NCBI RefSeq assembly: GCF_000835495.1
Contig: NW_015622542.1
Location: forward strand, 890,485-954,484
Length of the DNA: 64,000 nucleotides
Direction of reading: 5' to 3'
Source: Cladophialophora immunda
Lineage: Eukaryota; Ascomycota; Eurotiomycetes; Chaetothyriales; Herpotrichiellaceae
The position numbers and the translations under genes were made by a program. This document shows, in pieces, positions 43,672-54,958 of this stretch. Positions within the stretch are counted from its first letter, which is position 1. Every line of letters begins with the position of its first letter. The notes under the pieces were generated by a model. The model was given only the letters and a program-made list of their open reading frames with translations. It ran no database searches and had not been told where the DNA came from.

Positions 43672-45555
43672 CTAGCCCTGAGCCGCCGCTGCGGCCACTT
43701 TCGGCTCGACGCTAGCGCCCGGGACACTGGCATGCAGCGCCTCGTCATCGATCGGATCGATGTCCTTGTGTATAACCTTGGGCTCGGAGAGGCCGTAGAC
43801 GGTGATGAAGGCCATGCCGAGAAAGGCGCTGATGCACGAAAACACCAGGGCCACGATGCCGCGCGCGGTGAAGCCGCTCGGCAGGGCCGGCTCCTGCTTG
43901 TTCTGGCCGTCGAGGTCGAGCGGGTCGGCGTCGTCCGCGGCCGCGTTGCCCTGGATGGGCACGCCGGCGGCGTGGCACACGTCGTAGTGCTGCTGCGGGA
44001 TGTGGTGCGTCTTCTGGATCTCCAGCGGCGCCTCAATCAGCACCATCGCCAGGCCCTGCGACAAGTGCCAGTCGATGTGGCAGTGGAACATCCACACGCC
44101 CGGGTTGTCCGCGACGAAGCGGATCACGTAGTATCCCTGCGGGGGCAGGACGAAGGTGTCGCGGCGCGCCGGGAAGGCCGGGAAGGCCGAGTGGTTGTTG
44201 GGGTCGTAGGGCACCGGGTCGCCGGCGAGGTAGTCGTAGAAATGCGCGCCGTAGCCAGGCGCGCGGTCGATGACCTGGAAGTTGTGGCCGTGCAGGTGGA
44301 AGGGGTGCGAGCCGCTGTCGGCGTTGTTGAGCACCAGCTGGACCACGTCGTCCTTCTTGAGCACCATGGGGTGCGTGTATTCGCCGTAGATCTCCTCGTT
44401 GGTGGCCAGTCCGCCCGAGGACAGGACCGTGTAGAGCGTGGGAACCTTCGGGGCCGTGTAGGTGATGTCGTTCAGGAAGGCGTAGCCGAACCCGTTCCGC
44501 AGATTGTCCATGATGACCGTCACGTTGATCTCGAAGTCGGGATCGGGCAGCAGCGCCATGTGGTCGTACGGCACGAGAGTGATGTCGTCGAAGGGGACGA
44601 GCTCCGACGAGGCATCCACTGTCATGACGGCTTGCGGGTGGGCGGCCTGGGCGTTGTACTGCAGCCAGTTCGTGTTGTTCAGTTGGAGGTCGGGCAAGAT
44701 CACGTCGAGTAAGTCGGAGTCGGCCACCGTCACGATGGGATAGTTCTTGTCCGTGGTGTTCTTGGTCGTGAGGAGGATGGTGTACCGCTGGGCCACGGCG
44801 ATGTACAGTGTCTCGGCCTCGGTGGGCTCGGTGTAGACACCGTCGATCTCGACGATCTTGAAGGTGTGGTCTTCGATGTAGAAGAACTGTCCCACAAAGG
44901 CCCCGATGTTGATCAGCCTGATGAGATACGTCGTGTCGGGCTTGACGGGGAGACTGGAGTTCTGGGTGTCATTGAACAGGAAGGACTTGGGGACGGGTTC
45001 GGCACCCGTGGGGTTGTAAAGCGACAGAAACCGGATATCCTCCACAAAGTCATGATACCAGTCGCTAATGGTGATGGTGAATTCTTCGTCGTAGTCTTCG
45101 TTGAAGAACGCATCCTTGTCGTGGACGATCAAGGCCTGGCGGTAGCCGTCCGGATAGCAGAAGTCGGTGTGGCAGTGATACCAGTAGGTGCCGTTCTGGT
45201 CCACGGTAAAGTTGTAAGTAAAGCTGTACCCGGGAGGAATGGGACACTGGGTCACCATCGACGGGCCGTCCATGTTGCTGGTGTTTGTTTGGAACATGCC
45301 GTGGAAGTGGATGCTGGTGTTCTTGTCGCCGAGGCCATTGAACATGTTGACCACCAGCCGGTCGCCTTTGTCGACCTCGATGACGGGCAGCGGCCACTGC
45401 CCATTGATGCCAATGACTTTTCTCTCGGCCAGGCCATCTGGATTCGCCGTTACCCAGCTGACATTGAAGTCGTATGTGACCGTTTTGGCCGTGGTCCAGC
45501 CGGTGAGCAGCAGAACCGCCAGCGAGACGAACAGAGCCTGGACAAGCTTCGCCAT
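43672..45555 (-). CDS. fet3: Iron transport multicopper ferroxidase (Fet3 type)
   Basis: From the ATG at 45555 the single-exon protein has 627 residues. A signal peptide (MAKLVQALFVSLAVLLLTGWTTA) precedes three cupredoxin domains. Copper motifs are HFHGMFQ, WYHCHTD, HPFHLHGHNF and HCHIDWHLSQGLAMV. Near the C terminus a membrane anchor (GIVALVFSCISAFLGMAFITVYGL) is followed by a cytoplasmic tail. The C-terminal anchor and the divergent FTR1 gene separate it from secreted laccases. It oxidises Fe2+ at the cell surface for import by Ftr1 in reductive high-affinity uptake. The first trinuclear-site segment reads YHCHTDFCYPDG, with Cys where yeast has Ser and an extra Cys, worth noting. The shared promoter has SreA-type sites, so iron repression is expected. 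Confidence 0.94.
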   Translation of the reverse strand: MAKLVQALFVSLAVLLLTGWTTAKTVTYDFNVSWVTANPDGLAERKVIGINGQWPLPVIEVDKGDRLVVNMFNGLGDKNTSIHFHGMFQTNTSNMDGPSMVTQCPIPPGYSFTYNFTVDQNGTYWYHCHTDFCYPDGYRQALIVHDKDAFFNEDYDEEFTITISDWYHDFVEDIRFLSLYNPTGAEPVPKSFLFNDTQNSSLPVKPDTTYLIRLINIGAFVGQFFYIEDHTFKIVEIDGVYTEPTEAETLYIAVAQRYTILLTTKNTTDKNYPIVTVADSDLLDVILPDLQLNNTNWLQYNAQAAHPQAVMTVDASSELVPFDDITLVPYDHMALLPDPDFEINVTVIMDNLRNGFGYAFLNDITYTAPKVPTLYTVLSSGGLATNEEIYGEYTHPMVLKKDDVVQLVLNNADSGSHPFHLHGHNFQVIDRAPGYGAHFYDYLAGDPVPYDPNNHSAFPAFPARRDTFVLPPQGYYVIRFVADNPGVWMFHCHIDWHLSQGLAMVLIEAPLEIQKTHHIPQQHYDVCHAAGVPIQGNAAADDADPLDLDGQNKQEPALPSGFTARGIVALVFSCISAFLGMAFITVYGLSEPKVIHKDIDPIDDEALHASVPGASVEPKVAAAAAQG

Positions 45556-45943
45556 GGCCGTGGGACTCGAAAATCTTGACCGCGACAAGGCGTGCGTGCG
45601 GTAAAGCTTGGGCAGAAGCTTGCCAAGGGCTTTTCAGACGACGAGGTCTTGAAGGATGGACGTTGCCCGACGTCCCCAAGGGAGCCCGTTTGGTTTTGAA
45701 GGTGGGAGTCCGGTTTTCTACATACCAGTCCGGGTTGATCCTAGGGCTCGTAGCTGAAGAGCCTTTCTGGGGCAGCCCGATGCCGGCGAAGCCCCTCCAT
45801 GGCTGGGAAGTACCACCCTTGCTGCGCTGCTCCTTTGCGTTTTTGGGCGAGCTCGCCTAGCCTCCGTGGAAGAAGAGTTTTCTCACCCATGTTCCGGCCC
45901 AAAGGCCGTAGTGGTCACAACAGAAGAGTGTTTGCCCAATCAT

Positions 45944-45952
45944 ATCAGATAG
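45944..45952 (+). promoter_or_regulatory. SreA-like GATA site (near match)
   Basis: ATCAGATAG, one base from the ATCWGATAA consensus. Confidence 0.45.
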
Positions 45953-46001
45953 GGAGGAGTGATTAGATCAATTAGCGAGTGGCCCAGACGTGGCATCAAA
46001 G

Positions 46002-46010
46002 TTATCTGAT
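46002..46010 (-). promoter_or_regulatory. SreA-type site ATCAGATAA
   Basis: Perfect match to ATCWGATAA on the minus strand in the FET3/FTR1 promoter. Confidence 0.65.
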
Positions 46011-46151
46011 GGCGCCTCAGGAGACTGCCCGCCAATGCTTCGCCGCGCTGCTGCCACCGCCCATCCGAAGCATCCACTACCGTCCAACTGCCATCCACAT
46101 GCGCCGCTGATGGCCGTTTTTCATGACAGCTGATTATCTTATCTTTTCTCG

Positions 46152-46160
46152 TTATCAGAT
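46152..46160 (-). promoter_or_regulatory. SreA-type site ATCTGATAA
   Basis: Second perfect match to ATCWGATAA on the minus strand, about 340 bp before the FTR1 start. Confidence 0.65.
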
Positions 46161-46497
46161 GATCAGTTGCCCACCTCGACCAGCTCCGCTAACCCAGGGA
46201 TCCTCTTTCTTGCTGCAGTCCCAATGCGCCGTCCAGTTCCCCTCCCCGAACTTCGGCCAACTCTGCTGCTCCCACGGCTGTAAAATATCTGTGCCAATGC
46301 CCTCCCATTGGGATCGTGTTGGTTGCTTCCTGAGCTCCCCAAGGACATCTTTTTCTTGGTGTGACCTTCCAAGCTCTCCTAAGCTTTTTCTTGTCTCCAG
46401 GGTATACATACCGTAGCCACCTTTCGAGACCTCCATTGCCCTTTGCTCTTGCAACCCCCATCCATAGTCTGAGCATTCTCCTGTCATCTCTTTCACC

Positions 46498-47628
46498 ATG
46501 ACCAACGTCTTCGGCGTCCAGGTCTTCTTCATTGTATTTCGAGAATGTCTCGAAGCCGTCATCATCATCTCGGTGCTGCTTTCCTTCTTGAAGCAGTGCC
46601 TGGGCCAACCCTCCCAAGACCCAGTCATCTATAAACGCCTAAAACGACAAGTATGGGCGGGCTCTTTATTGGGAATTCTCATAGCCCTGATCATCGGGGG
46701 TGCCTTCATCGGCGTCTTCTACGGCTTGGGCCATGATCTCTGGTCGCAATCCGAGGATCTCTGGGAAGGCATCTTCTACCTCATCGCCAGCATCATCATC
46801 ACCATCATGGGCCTGGCCATCCTGCGCATCAACAAGACAAAGGAGAAGTGGAGGGTCAAGATTGCACAAGCCCTCGTGGCAAAGACCAAGCACAAAGACG
46901 CAGCGTCAAGAATGGGCGAATGGGGCCGAAGATATGCCATGTTCATCCTGCCTTTCATCACCACTCTCCGTGAAGGTCTCGAAGCTGTTGTCTTCGTTGG
47001 TGGTGTCTCCCTCGGGTTGCCTGCGACCGCCTTTCCCATCCCGGTCATCACCGGGATCCTTGCTGGCCTTCTTGTCGGCTATCTCATCTACCGCGGCGGC
47101 AACTATATGACCATCCAATACTTCCTGATCGCCTCTACCTGCGTGCTCTACCTCATTGCTGCGGGCATGTTCTCCAAGTCCGTCTGGAGCTTGCAATTCC
47201 ATAAGTTCCAGCAGCAAGTCGGCGGCGATGTTGCCGAAGAGGGGGATGGCCCGGGCTCATACAACATTGACCAGACCGTCTGGCACGTGAACTGCTGCAA
47301 CCCGGAGCGTGATAATGGCTGGGATGTCTTCAATGCCATTCTCGGCTGGCAAAACACTGCGACCTACGGCTCCGTCATCTCATACAATGTCTACTGGATC
47401 TTCATCATGCTGGCCATCTCTTGCATGCTGTATGAGGAGCGCACGGGCGCGCTTCCCCTCGAAAAGGCCTTCCTCCGGTTCCTCTCCAAGATCCCCGGCT
47501 TCAGAAGCTTCGCGACACGCCATCTCACCAGGCTCACCGCGCCTAAGCAAGACGCCGAACATGTCATCGCCCAGGTGCAGAGCCACACATTCACGCAGAG
47601 CCTCCAGAGACCCTTGAGTGCAAAGTAG
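46498..47628 (+). CDS. ftr1: High-affinity iron permease Ftr1
   Basis: A single-exon frame of 376 residues with about seven membrane spans, normal for Ftr1. Both essential REXLE iron-passage motifs are present: FRECLEAVIIISVLL in the first span and LREGLEAVVFVGGVS in the fourth. The ATG is preceded by TTCACC. The C-terminal cytoplasmic tail is basic and short. The permease carries Fe3+ made by the multicopper oxidase across the plasma membrane, and the two assemble as one complex. It is divergent from FET3 with SreA-type sites between them, so both should respond to iron together. Confidence 0.97.
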   Translation: MTNVFGVQVFFIVFRECLEAVIIISVLLSFLKQCLGQPSQDPVIYKRLKRQVWAGSLLGILIALIIGGAFIGVFYGLGHDLWSQSEDLWEGIFYLIASIIITIMGLAILRINKTKEKWRVKIAQALVAKTKHKDAASRMGEWGRRYAMFILPFITTLREGLEAVVFVGGVSLGLPATAFPIPVITGILAGLLVGYLIYRGGNYMTIQYFLIASTCVLYLIAAGMFSKSVWSLQFHKFQQQVGGDVAEEGDGPGSYNIDQTVWHVNCCNPERDNGWDVFNAILGWQNTATYGSVISYNVYWIFIMLAISCMLYEERTGALPLEKAFLRFLSKIPGFRSFATRHLTRLTAPKQDAEHVIAQVQSHTFTQSLQRPLSAK

Positions 47629-50600
47629 AGTGGAGAGAGTGATTGGCCTACCTGTTTGGAATTCACGCGGGTGTGTGGCCGGCAAAGCAACAGAAAACGG
47701 TGTCGAAAATGGAAAGAAGTCTTCCATGATAGTGTAGTAATCCCCGGGTCGAAGTTTGGTGGTTTGGTGTGTGTAGCTTAGGTACAGGCTTTTAGTTCGA
47801 CTTTACCAGACAAAAATGCAAAATCCTGTGCATTCCCAAATCCACAACATGTAGGAGAATAGACACAAAGATCCAACAGACGGAGGAGGAACACATCGCC
47901 GAGGCCGTAGAGGTATTTGGTTGGAGAACCACGTGAAGACAGTCCAGCATCTTTGCGCAGGGGATGTTTTCGAGGAGGTCGGTGGAACTCGGCCTGGAAA
48001 GGGAAAATTACCAGGGCGCCAGGCGCTCTCCCAAGGGTGAGCGTGAGCGGGAAATTTTGATCGCTGTTCAAACAACAAGGGCAGGGAAGAAGTTTGCGCC
48101 CTCACGCCATTCGGTCCAAAGCGTAACTTGAAGCCCCAAGCCATGTGATTTCCACCGTGTCGCCCGTCGCCTGTCGCTGCATCTATCCTGGACACGCTAA
48201 GCAGCCATAAGCTCCCGAACCTGTGAATGAATCCGGCACTTCAGGTCGACAGACAGGAGCGGAGTGGGCCAGGTGTGCCATCTCCTGCTTCCCACCCTCC
48301 TCGCTTGCGAGACCCCTTCTTTCCCGGCCACATGCTCACGCTGGTGGAACCTTGGACATCTCATCAACCCACCTTGCACCCCATGCATCCCCCTGTCACT
48401 CGTCTCAATCACACCCCTTCGAACGGGCCAGACAATCATTATCTTATCTGATCATCGCCCCTTTTCCGCTCAGCCTGCAGGGACTGACTTGGTGGCCAAG
48501 GATGCATTGACCACTCAACGGATAGTCTCTAGTGTTGATCGGTCGATGCTCCAGACATGTGTACCCTGGAATCCGCCACCCTTTCGCCCGTTTGGAGCGG
48601 GGAGGGTCGTGGCAACATCCTACAGAATGCTCTTTCAGTTGAGTACTGCCGGGACCCCCGCTCTCGAACTGGAAAACCAAGAGCGCCCATTTTGTTTGAG
48701 GCGAAACCACTCTCTCGTTCATGGAGATGGCATGCTGGATGAAATGCTTCCTCGAGTCTCAGCCGTCACAGTAGCTAGAGGCGAAGCCTACCTGAGGATT
48801 GTGGGTCTTCTCGAGGTCAGAGCTCTTTGACTTCGGGTAACGGCATCAGCTTCTGATAATCGCTTTGGCCGCTAGAAAAAAAAATTGACAATAAAGCGTG
48901 GGGTGGTTTCGCGAATGGTCGCGTGTTGGATGAGGCCGGCGTCAGAAATCTAAGGATAGACATCTGTTAGTCCCTTTTTGGTTGTCTATTGCCACTCATA
49001 GTCCAACGGTGCCTGAGTCGCCTTCTGCGACGACAAACTCCCTTGAAACCGCTCCGCGCCCAAGTGGCGGACCCTACAACGTTCTGCAAAGCGATTTAGT
49101 AAAGCCATTTTTTCCACAGACCGAAATCGGACCATGATGCGCCTGATCATCTCAGGTCTGTCTCATGACTCTTGACTCTTTTGTATACTCGCAGAGCCCC
49201 ACTCTAGTCATAGAATCGTGGATTCTAGGAAGGGGGTATTAGGCTCTGCTTTTACCATGGTATCTTTTTGCCATGCCGAGCATAGACCGCACGGACCTCT
49301 GGGTCTCAGCAACCGCGTCAACGAGTTCTAGCAATCCATGAAAAATCCGGTTCCAAGCTGGTCATTGTGGTTTGTCGCCCTCTCAATAAGACCGAGCGCA
49401 GAATTACCGACGTCCAAAGCCTCAGCATGGACCGCCAAGCTCTGGATCAAGTTGCCCTCATCGCAAAATTGGTTATCGATTTACCGTAGCAGTTGCGAAC
49501 CCCTTCGAATGTATATTTGCGCAAGCTGGGTGCAAGAGAAGACAGTTTGGCGAATCAACATAAGACGCTCGATGTCTCTGCGGCACTTTGTCGCGCATTC
49601 GCCTTGGAGGACCTTGATCAAGTAGACAGGGAAACATGATGGGCAGGTTGCCTTCCCACCATTGACAGCGACCACTTGTTCTCAGTTTCCATCACTGCAT
49701 CCGCGCGGGGGGGACGGCTTAGTTCAGGTGTTTTGTGTGCCATGAGCCTTGGTTTCTGTTGCACCTCCCCTGAGACTGTCCCGGACCATACGAGCGGCCC
49801 CTTGATCGGGAGACATCCTTAATCCAGGAAATCCGCACATTCGCTCTCCCAGTTGGCTCAATGAGATAAGTCGTTTGCATCAGGTTGCTCAGATTTATTT
49901 GCCTTCGCGCCTGAACCATCGCAGCTGCTGTGACCTACTCATAGTGGCCTTCTGCGCCTAGTCGGTATGCCTCCCCATCTTCTCGAGCCTTGAAGAAGAC
50001 GCGTGGTTCTTTCACTGAAACGAGGATCTTTTCAGAAGGGCTCCAATCGTAGAAGTCTCTTGTACTTACTCAAACTATCTCGAAGGCCACAAGTCGACTT
50101 TCTTGAGGTGGAAATCTGTGCTTCGTTGGTTTCCGCGCCGATTCTGTGCCTTGCAGCGGTTGTAGCCACGCATAGTATTGGGCCAGCAGACCAATATTCG
50201 TCAACCAAGGGCCGCGGTCTGCTCAAGAGCATCCTGGCGTTCGTAGACTACCAGGGGTGGATCCAGGCAGATCAATGCTTCTATCTGTAGCCATGTCCTC
50301 GCTGATGTCTAGTTGCCATACACGTGTTCTCGCTCCCGGGACAGTTGTAGCTGTGATTTCAAGTGAAGCATCTGGTGAAGAGACGACATGGTGAGTTCAT
50401 ACGCGAAAGCCCCAGCCTGTCCCAATAATGTAGAAACGCCTCGATGCGACTATCCCGCTATATTGTCGGCATACATGGTGGTGCTTAAAACTTAGCACCA
50501 AAAAATGCAGCTCGAAGCGGACAGGATGGACTGTTGTGAGAGTGCCCCGGAGAGATACGATGATATGCTACGGCGAAGCAGTCGCCAAAGGCGCGCACAA

Positions 50601-51276
50601 AAGCACGTGCTCAGGAATGCTAGGAAGTCACGTGCTCGGATACTTACATTTATCCGTCTCCGGAGAGCATTTGTTGTTACACCGTAGCCCCGAACTTCCA
50701 CCAAACATTTGCGGAAGATGGATTATATCGAAGTGGACCAGCCGAAGGGGCATATGCTCGATACATGAGCTTTGAAGGATGCAAACGCCAGTGAGCGTCC
50801 TCCCCCACATCTGATACTGTTTCCGGCTTGATAAGCGTTATCTCAAAAGCGCCTGACAACCTCTCAGTAAGAACGTCTTTTGATTCGGCTGGCCTCTCAC
50901 GACCTCGATCAGGTAAAAACTTGCTGTCCGCAGCCCTCTGGCCTATACCAACAGTCCAATAACGCTCCTCCGGGAACCTCGATGGTGCCGATGGCCAACC
51001 CCTACGCGCCGCGACCTGTGTTAAAAAGAGATGACAGCAATGGAACAAATCGCTCTTGGGAATTTCCGCGAAAAGCCAAGGGAAGGGATGCCCACAAAAG
51101 TCTTTGAATACCGAGACGCACAAAGAAGCAGAGGAGTCGAAGCACACAAAGTTAAGTGGGATACCACAGTCATCGGGACCGGATTGCGAAAGCGGAGAAG
51201 GTTGGTATTGAGGTAAAACACCTTGGACACCACGAGCGTTGATCGATGTCGTGTCGTCTGGCCCTCCTACCTAAAG
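47629..51276. other. Long gene-poor stretch
   Basis: 3.6 kb without a gene I can support. On the minus strand between about 49680 and 49340 two short pieces have protein character (CRRDIERLMLIRQTVFSCTQ and, in another frame, IQSLAVHAEALDVGNSALGL). They could be the end of a decayed regulator-type gene. Elsewhere frames are short and random in appearance. Confidence 0.4.
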
Positions 51277-52480
51277 CTAAACTTGCTCAATCTCATTCTT
51301 GGTGATATCGTCGTCTGCAGTGATCGGTCTCATTTCGAACATGGTTCGTCTCATATATCTCATTTGCTTTTCCATCCATCTCTCAAAGTTCTCGATGTCA
51401 ACCACGTCTTTCTTGCAATCTCCCGACCTTCCATGGTCGGTCTCCTCAACTACTTTACGATATGCAGCATCAAGCTTTTGGGCTTCGGCCCGGAATCTTT
51501 CTGCGAGCAAATGCAGACGGTAGCTGGTCCACTGATAATACATCTCCGACAGTCGAGACTTGTTTCGAACATTCATCAGTGAAGAGTCGTCCAGCAGCAC
51601 AGGGTCCCGCGGCCTGAATGAAGCCACGATAGTGATTCTCTCAGGCATATTGTCGACTGGAATCGCCATGTGAGACACGTGCCTGCCTTGGAGAACCACC
51701 GCGCCGCCCTGATGTGGTCACCGAGTTTTGTCAGTGACAAACACCTCAAATGTTGGAGGACTTTGGAAGTGAACTCACCATCTGTGGTGATCGGACTTTG
51801 ACTGTTTTGCCATCACCTCTTTGAATCTCGGTCTCGCCACCTTTCATATACCTTGCGTCTGACAACATCACAACACAGACAAATGGATATGAGTCGCGAT
51901 GCCAAGGGACGATGGATTCCTTGGGAGCCGCTGGAGGCGCTTCAGGCTCTCCCTGAATAGTTGACGTTGTGTCTACCTCAGGAGCCCCGGGGGGAACAAT
52001 TGGGATGTTTTTGACTCCTGCCAGACCGTCAGGTCCCAGTTGGAGGTTGGTGTGGCAAATTTCAAAGTCCATGACAGGTACCAAGTCGACTCCTGCTAGA
52101 TCACTGACTATCTTGAGAACTTCCGGAGAGGTCCAGAACTGATGAATGAAAGGGGCGTATCTGGGAGCCATCCCTCGAAGTTGAACCGACTCCGGTCTTG
52201 TACTATACATGCAGTTATTGAGAACCCCATCAGACAGCAGCTCCCGGCGGTGCTCGAGAAGAGCCTCCTCGGACAGCAAGGGGAATGGATCGGTCGAGGC
52301 AACCTGCGAAATCGGCGAAGGAGGCAGGCAAAGATCTTCCAGCGTATGAATCTTCTTTGGCGGCACATACGCGAGATGTTTCACGGGATCGAACTTCTTG
52401 ATGGGTTGCTTCGTGATGTGCGGCGTCAGAGACTCTGTTGCCATGTCTGCTGCGCAATATTCCAGAATTCCTGGAGCCAT
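51277..52480 (-). CDS. 2-oxoglutarate/Fe(II)-dependent oxygenase-like protein
   Basis: Exons 52480-51779 and 51708-51277 join in frame to 377 residues. The double-stranded beta-helix iron site is visible: WHRDSYPF gives the His-X-Asp pair, RHVSHMAIPV just after the intron gives the distal His, and ERITIVASFRPRDP gives the Arg that binds the 2-oxoglutarate carboxylate. Around it are YAPFIHQFWTSPEVL and VPVMDFEICHTNLQLG, which I associate with a fungal family of phytanoyl-like dioxygenases. A charged helical tail (residues about 275-377) follows the core. The substrate is unknown. I chose the ATG at 52480 (MAPGILEYC). The frame stays open further upstream, but that stretch looks like leader. 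It is divergent from a Zn2Cys6 gene 731 bp away. Confidence 0.85.
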
Positions 52481-53211
52481 GGTGTCTGTTGTGATATGTC
52501 GGCGTGCTTCAAGATCGGAGGAAGTTGGAAAAGTCGAAGAGATAACGGTGAAAGAGATATGGAAGCATATACAACTTGGATTGAGTACAATAACGCCGTG
52601 ATATATGTACCTTTCTGAGCACCAATACCTGAGTACCGGTACCTCCCTATATGGCCACGATACGGAACCAGTTTGTCCTTTGGACGGCAGCGCCCCTTTG
52701 GGAAGTGGAGCTATGCCATTTTGGTGATATACTAGCCGCCGAGAGCCACCAAAGGTATTTGAATCCCTCCCTTGCTTTGTTATACTTTGATTGAGATGCA
52801 TCTGACCAGCTTAGCCGCCTTGCTATCAGCGTTGCCCTCGCCGTGGTCCAGTTATTGATCACACTGATGCCCTATCAGCCTGGCCCAATGCCCAAAAGGG
52901 TTCACCCATCCTCCAAAGATTGAAGATCACGCCCTAGGACGCTGCCTGTCCAGAAAAGGCGAATCCTTGATTGTACGGGACCATATTTCTGGAATCTCTT
53001 CATCATTGAAAGGTGAGCAGCTCAGCACAACTGTTTGCGGCCATCTCCACCTTCACAATAACGGCTTTGTCCGAGAACAGAAATATGAGCCGCAGATAAG
53101 AACCGCACATCAAGATGAAGGATACCGCTATCGTCTACGTGAAACCAAACATGGTTATACAATACAACAAATCCGGTTCCTCGGCGGTTTGACAGAGGCC
53201 GGCCTTTATTT
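52481..53211. promoter_or_regulatory. Divergent promoter, oxygenase and Zn2Cys6 gene
   Basis: Both genes start outward from this 731-bp segment. A TATA-like ATATACA lies near 52566-52572 for the oxygenase, and TTTATTTATGG lies directly at the regulator start. No clear operator palindrome is seen. Confidence 0.5.
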
Positions 53212-54958
53212 ATGGTTCGACCGCAGCGCGAGAGAGGTGCTTGTTTGACGTGTAAGCGGAGGTAGGTGCAGCTGACATGCGATGAACCCGTCCTCGCGTA
53301 CGTACAACAACTGAACTTTTCTGCAATTGGACAGGAAGAAGAAATGTGATCTGGGAAGACCTTCATGCAAGAATTGCGACCGCCTGAACATTTCATGCGG
53401 AGGATATAGGCCACGACTGCTTTGGGAAGATGACCCAGTACGAGAAGGCATACGGCGCCGGGGCCCGGTCTCGTGCCTCCCGGCTTACATATCCCGGAAT
53501 GTCGGTGCACGCGGTGGGCTCGCCCGCGCGCCGGATATTGAGGAGGAATATCCTGGTATAGGTGGTTTGCCTCGGCAGGAAGACTTCGTGGACCGCACAA
53601 CATCAACGGTTCCGCAACTGAAGCAATTTCAACGGCCACATGGCTGGCAGGTTCCTGGTACAATACCGTATCTTCCTTGCGCCGCAACCAGGAACTCTTC
53701 TCTCGAACGTGTCCTTTGGGACCATTACATCAATTGCTTTGCAAGAACATATCCAACGCACTCGGAAACAGACAATCCGTTCCTGTCATGCCTCGCTCCT
53801 GTTGCCGTCGAATATGAACCTGTTCGCTGGATTCTGATGGCTATTGCAGGCCTGCATGCCAGGTCAAGGAATCTGCCTTCTTTGGATCGCGAGGTCTCCC
53901 GTCTGCGACTTCGAGCAATGAGACATTGCCACCAGATCTCCAGCCGCACTCCGAGACCTAATCCCTCAGGGTCAGACTTAGAGAACCACGCGATCACGAA
54001 TGGCAGCTTCTGGTTTCAGATTACAAATGTGGAATCAGATGATCTATGTCTGGTTACCACAGCTGTCTTGATGGCAGTCTTCGGGAAGCTGTCCGGCGAA
54101 GTCTACGCCAATATTCGACCCTATCTGGAATTTGCGCAAGAGTTTTTGCGTCACGAAGGTGTTGCCGATCATAACGAAGAACCTGCTAGAACACCGCTCC
54201 ATCTATTCCTTCACAACCTGGTTTCGTACAATCAACTTTTGGCACTGGTAGCTGACACAAGATTGACCTCAAGGTCCTGTGGTAGCTCTGAGTTTGCATC
54301 CACAAATACGTCGCAGGGGACGAGGCCGAACTTTGCGGCTTTACTCTATCGGATCAGCGATAACGTCCAACACGTTTCATCCTCTGACATCGACTGCTGG
54401 GATGGGAACTTGGATTTTCTCCCAAGTTTCAGTATGAAAAGAAAAGGTGCGCAGCACGTTCGCGGCTCCGACGTTGGCCTCACGCAAGAATCGCCACCCC
54501 GCGAAGCAGGCAGGGGAAACGGTGCCAAGGGGTACGAAAAATTGATTATAGGAGAGATATACCGCATCTCGAGCCGAATTCACTTCTTCAAGCAGCTCAG
54601 AGATCGTGATGGACTATCCGATACCACGACAACCCTTGCATTTCCGCCATTCATGGCACACAAACAGATTAAAAAATATTCAAAATGCGCCATACACCTT
54701 TTCCGCTTGTTGCCTGACGATTCGCGATTTAATACGGCCATACTCCTGCCTCTTGGAATAATTGCTCCCGAACTAAGTTCTGAACCAGATCAGACGTTTG
54801 TCATTGAAAAGCTGAAAATGCTCGAAAAGACGCAGTGCTTTGATGTCTTCCGTATTTTCAGCCAGGATCTTCAACACAGATGGGCTCGTTCCCGCACTAC
54901 TCATTCAGCTCCTCTCCCAACCGCTTCTTCCGAAAGCCCCGTGAGGTTACTCGGTTGA
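53212..54958 (+). CDS. Zn2Cys6 transcription factor
   Basis: Exons 53212-53261 and 53335-54958 give 557 residues. The 73-nt intron lies inside the zinc cluster: exon 1 gives RGACLTCKRR, exon 2 gives KKKCDLGRPSCKNCDRLNISCGGY, with all six cysteines. The remainder is the fungal-specific regulator region, with ERVLWDHYINCFARTYP, FLSCLAPVAVEYEPVRWILMAIAGLHAR and KLKMLEKTQCFDVFRIFSQDL. It binds DNA in the nucleus. The divergent oxygenase is its most likely target, which is inference from position. Confidence 0.92.

Larger units (their letters stand above)
45556..46497. promoter_or_regulatory. Divergent promoter of FET3 and FTR1
   Basis: 942 bp between the two starts. It contains two perfect ATCWGATAA sites (46002-46010 and 46152-46160), one near-match (45944-45952) and further GATA cores at about 46133-46145. 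This site is the known target of the iron-responsive GATA repressor SreA/Sre1 in filamentous fungi. Confidence 0.75.

Noticed and set aside
43732..44712. 326-codon plus-strand frame
   Set aside because: Lies entirely antisense to the clearly real FET3 gene, with the Val/Gly/Arg/His-rich composition of a GC-rich shadow frame.
43672..45555. Laccase able to act in the peptide pathway
   Set aside because: C-terminal membrane anchor, divergent FTR1 and SreA-type sites identify it as a Fet3 ferroxidase for iron uptake.
48264..48830. 188-codon plus-strand frame in the gene-poor stretch
   Set aside because: No domain or hydrophobic pattern, and competing frames of similar length overlap it.
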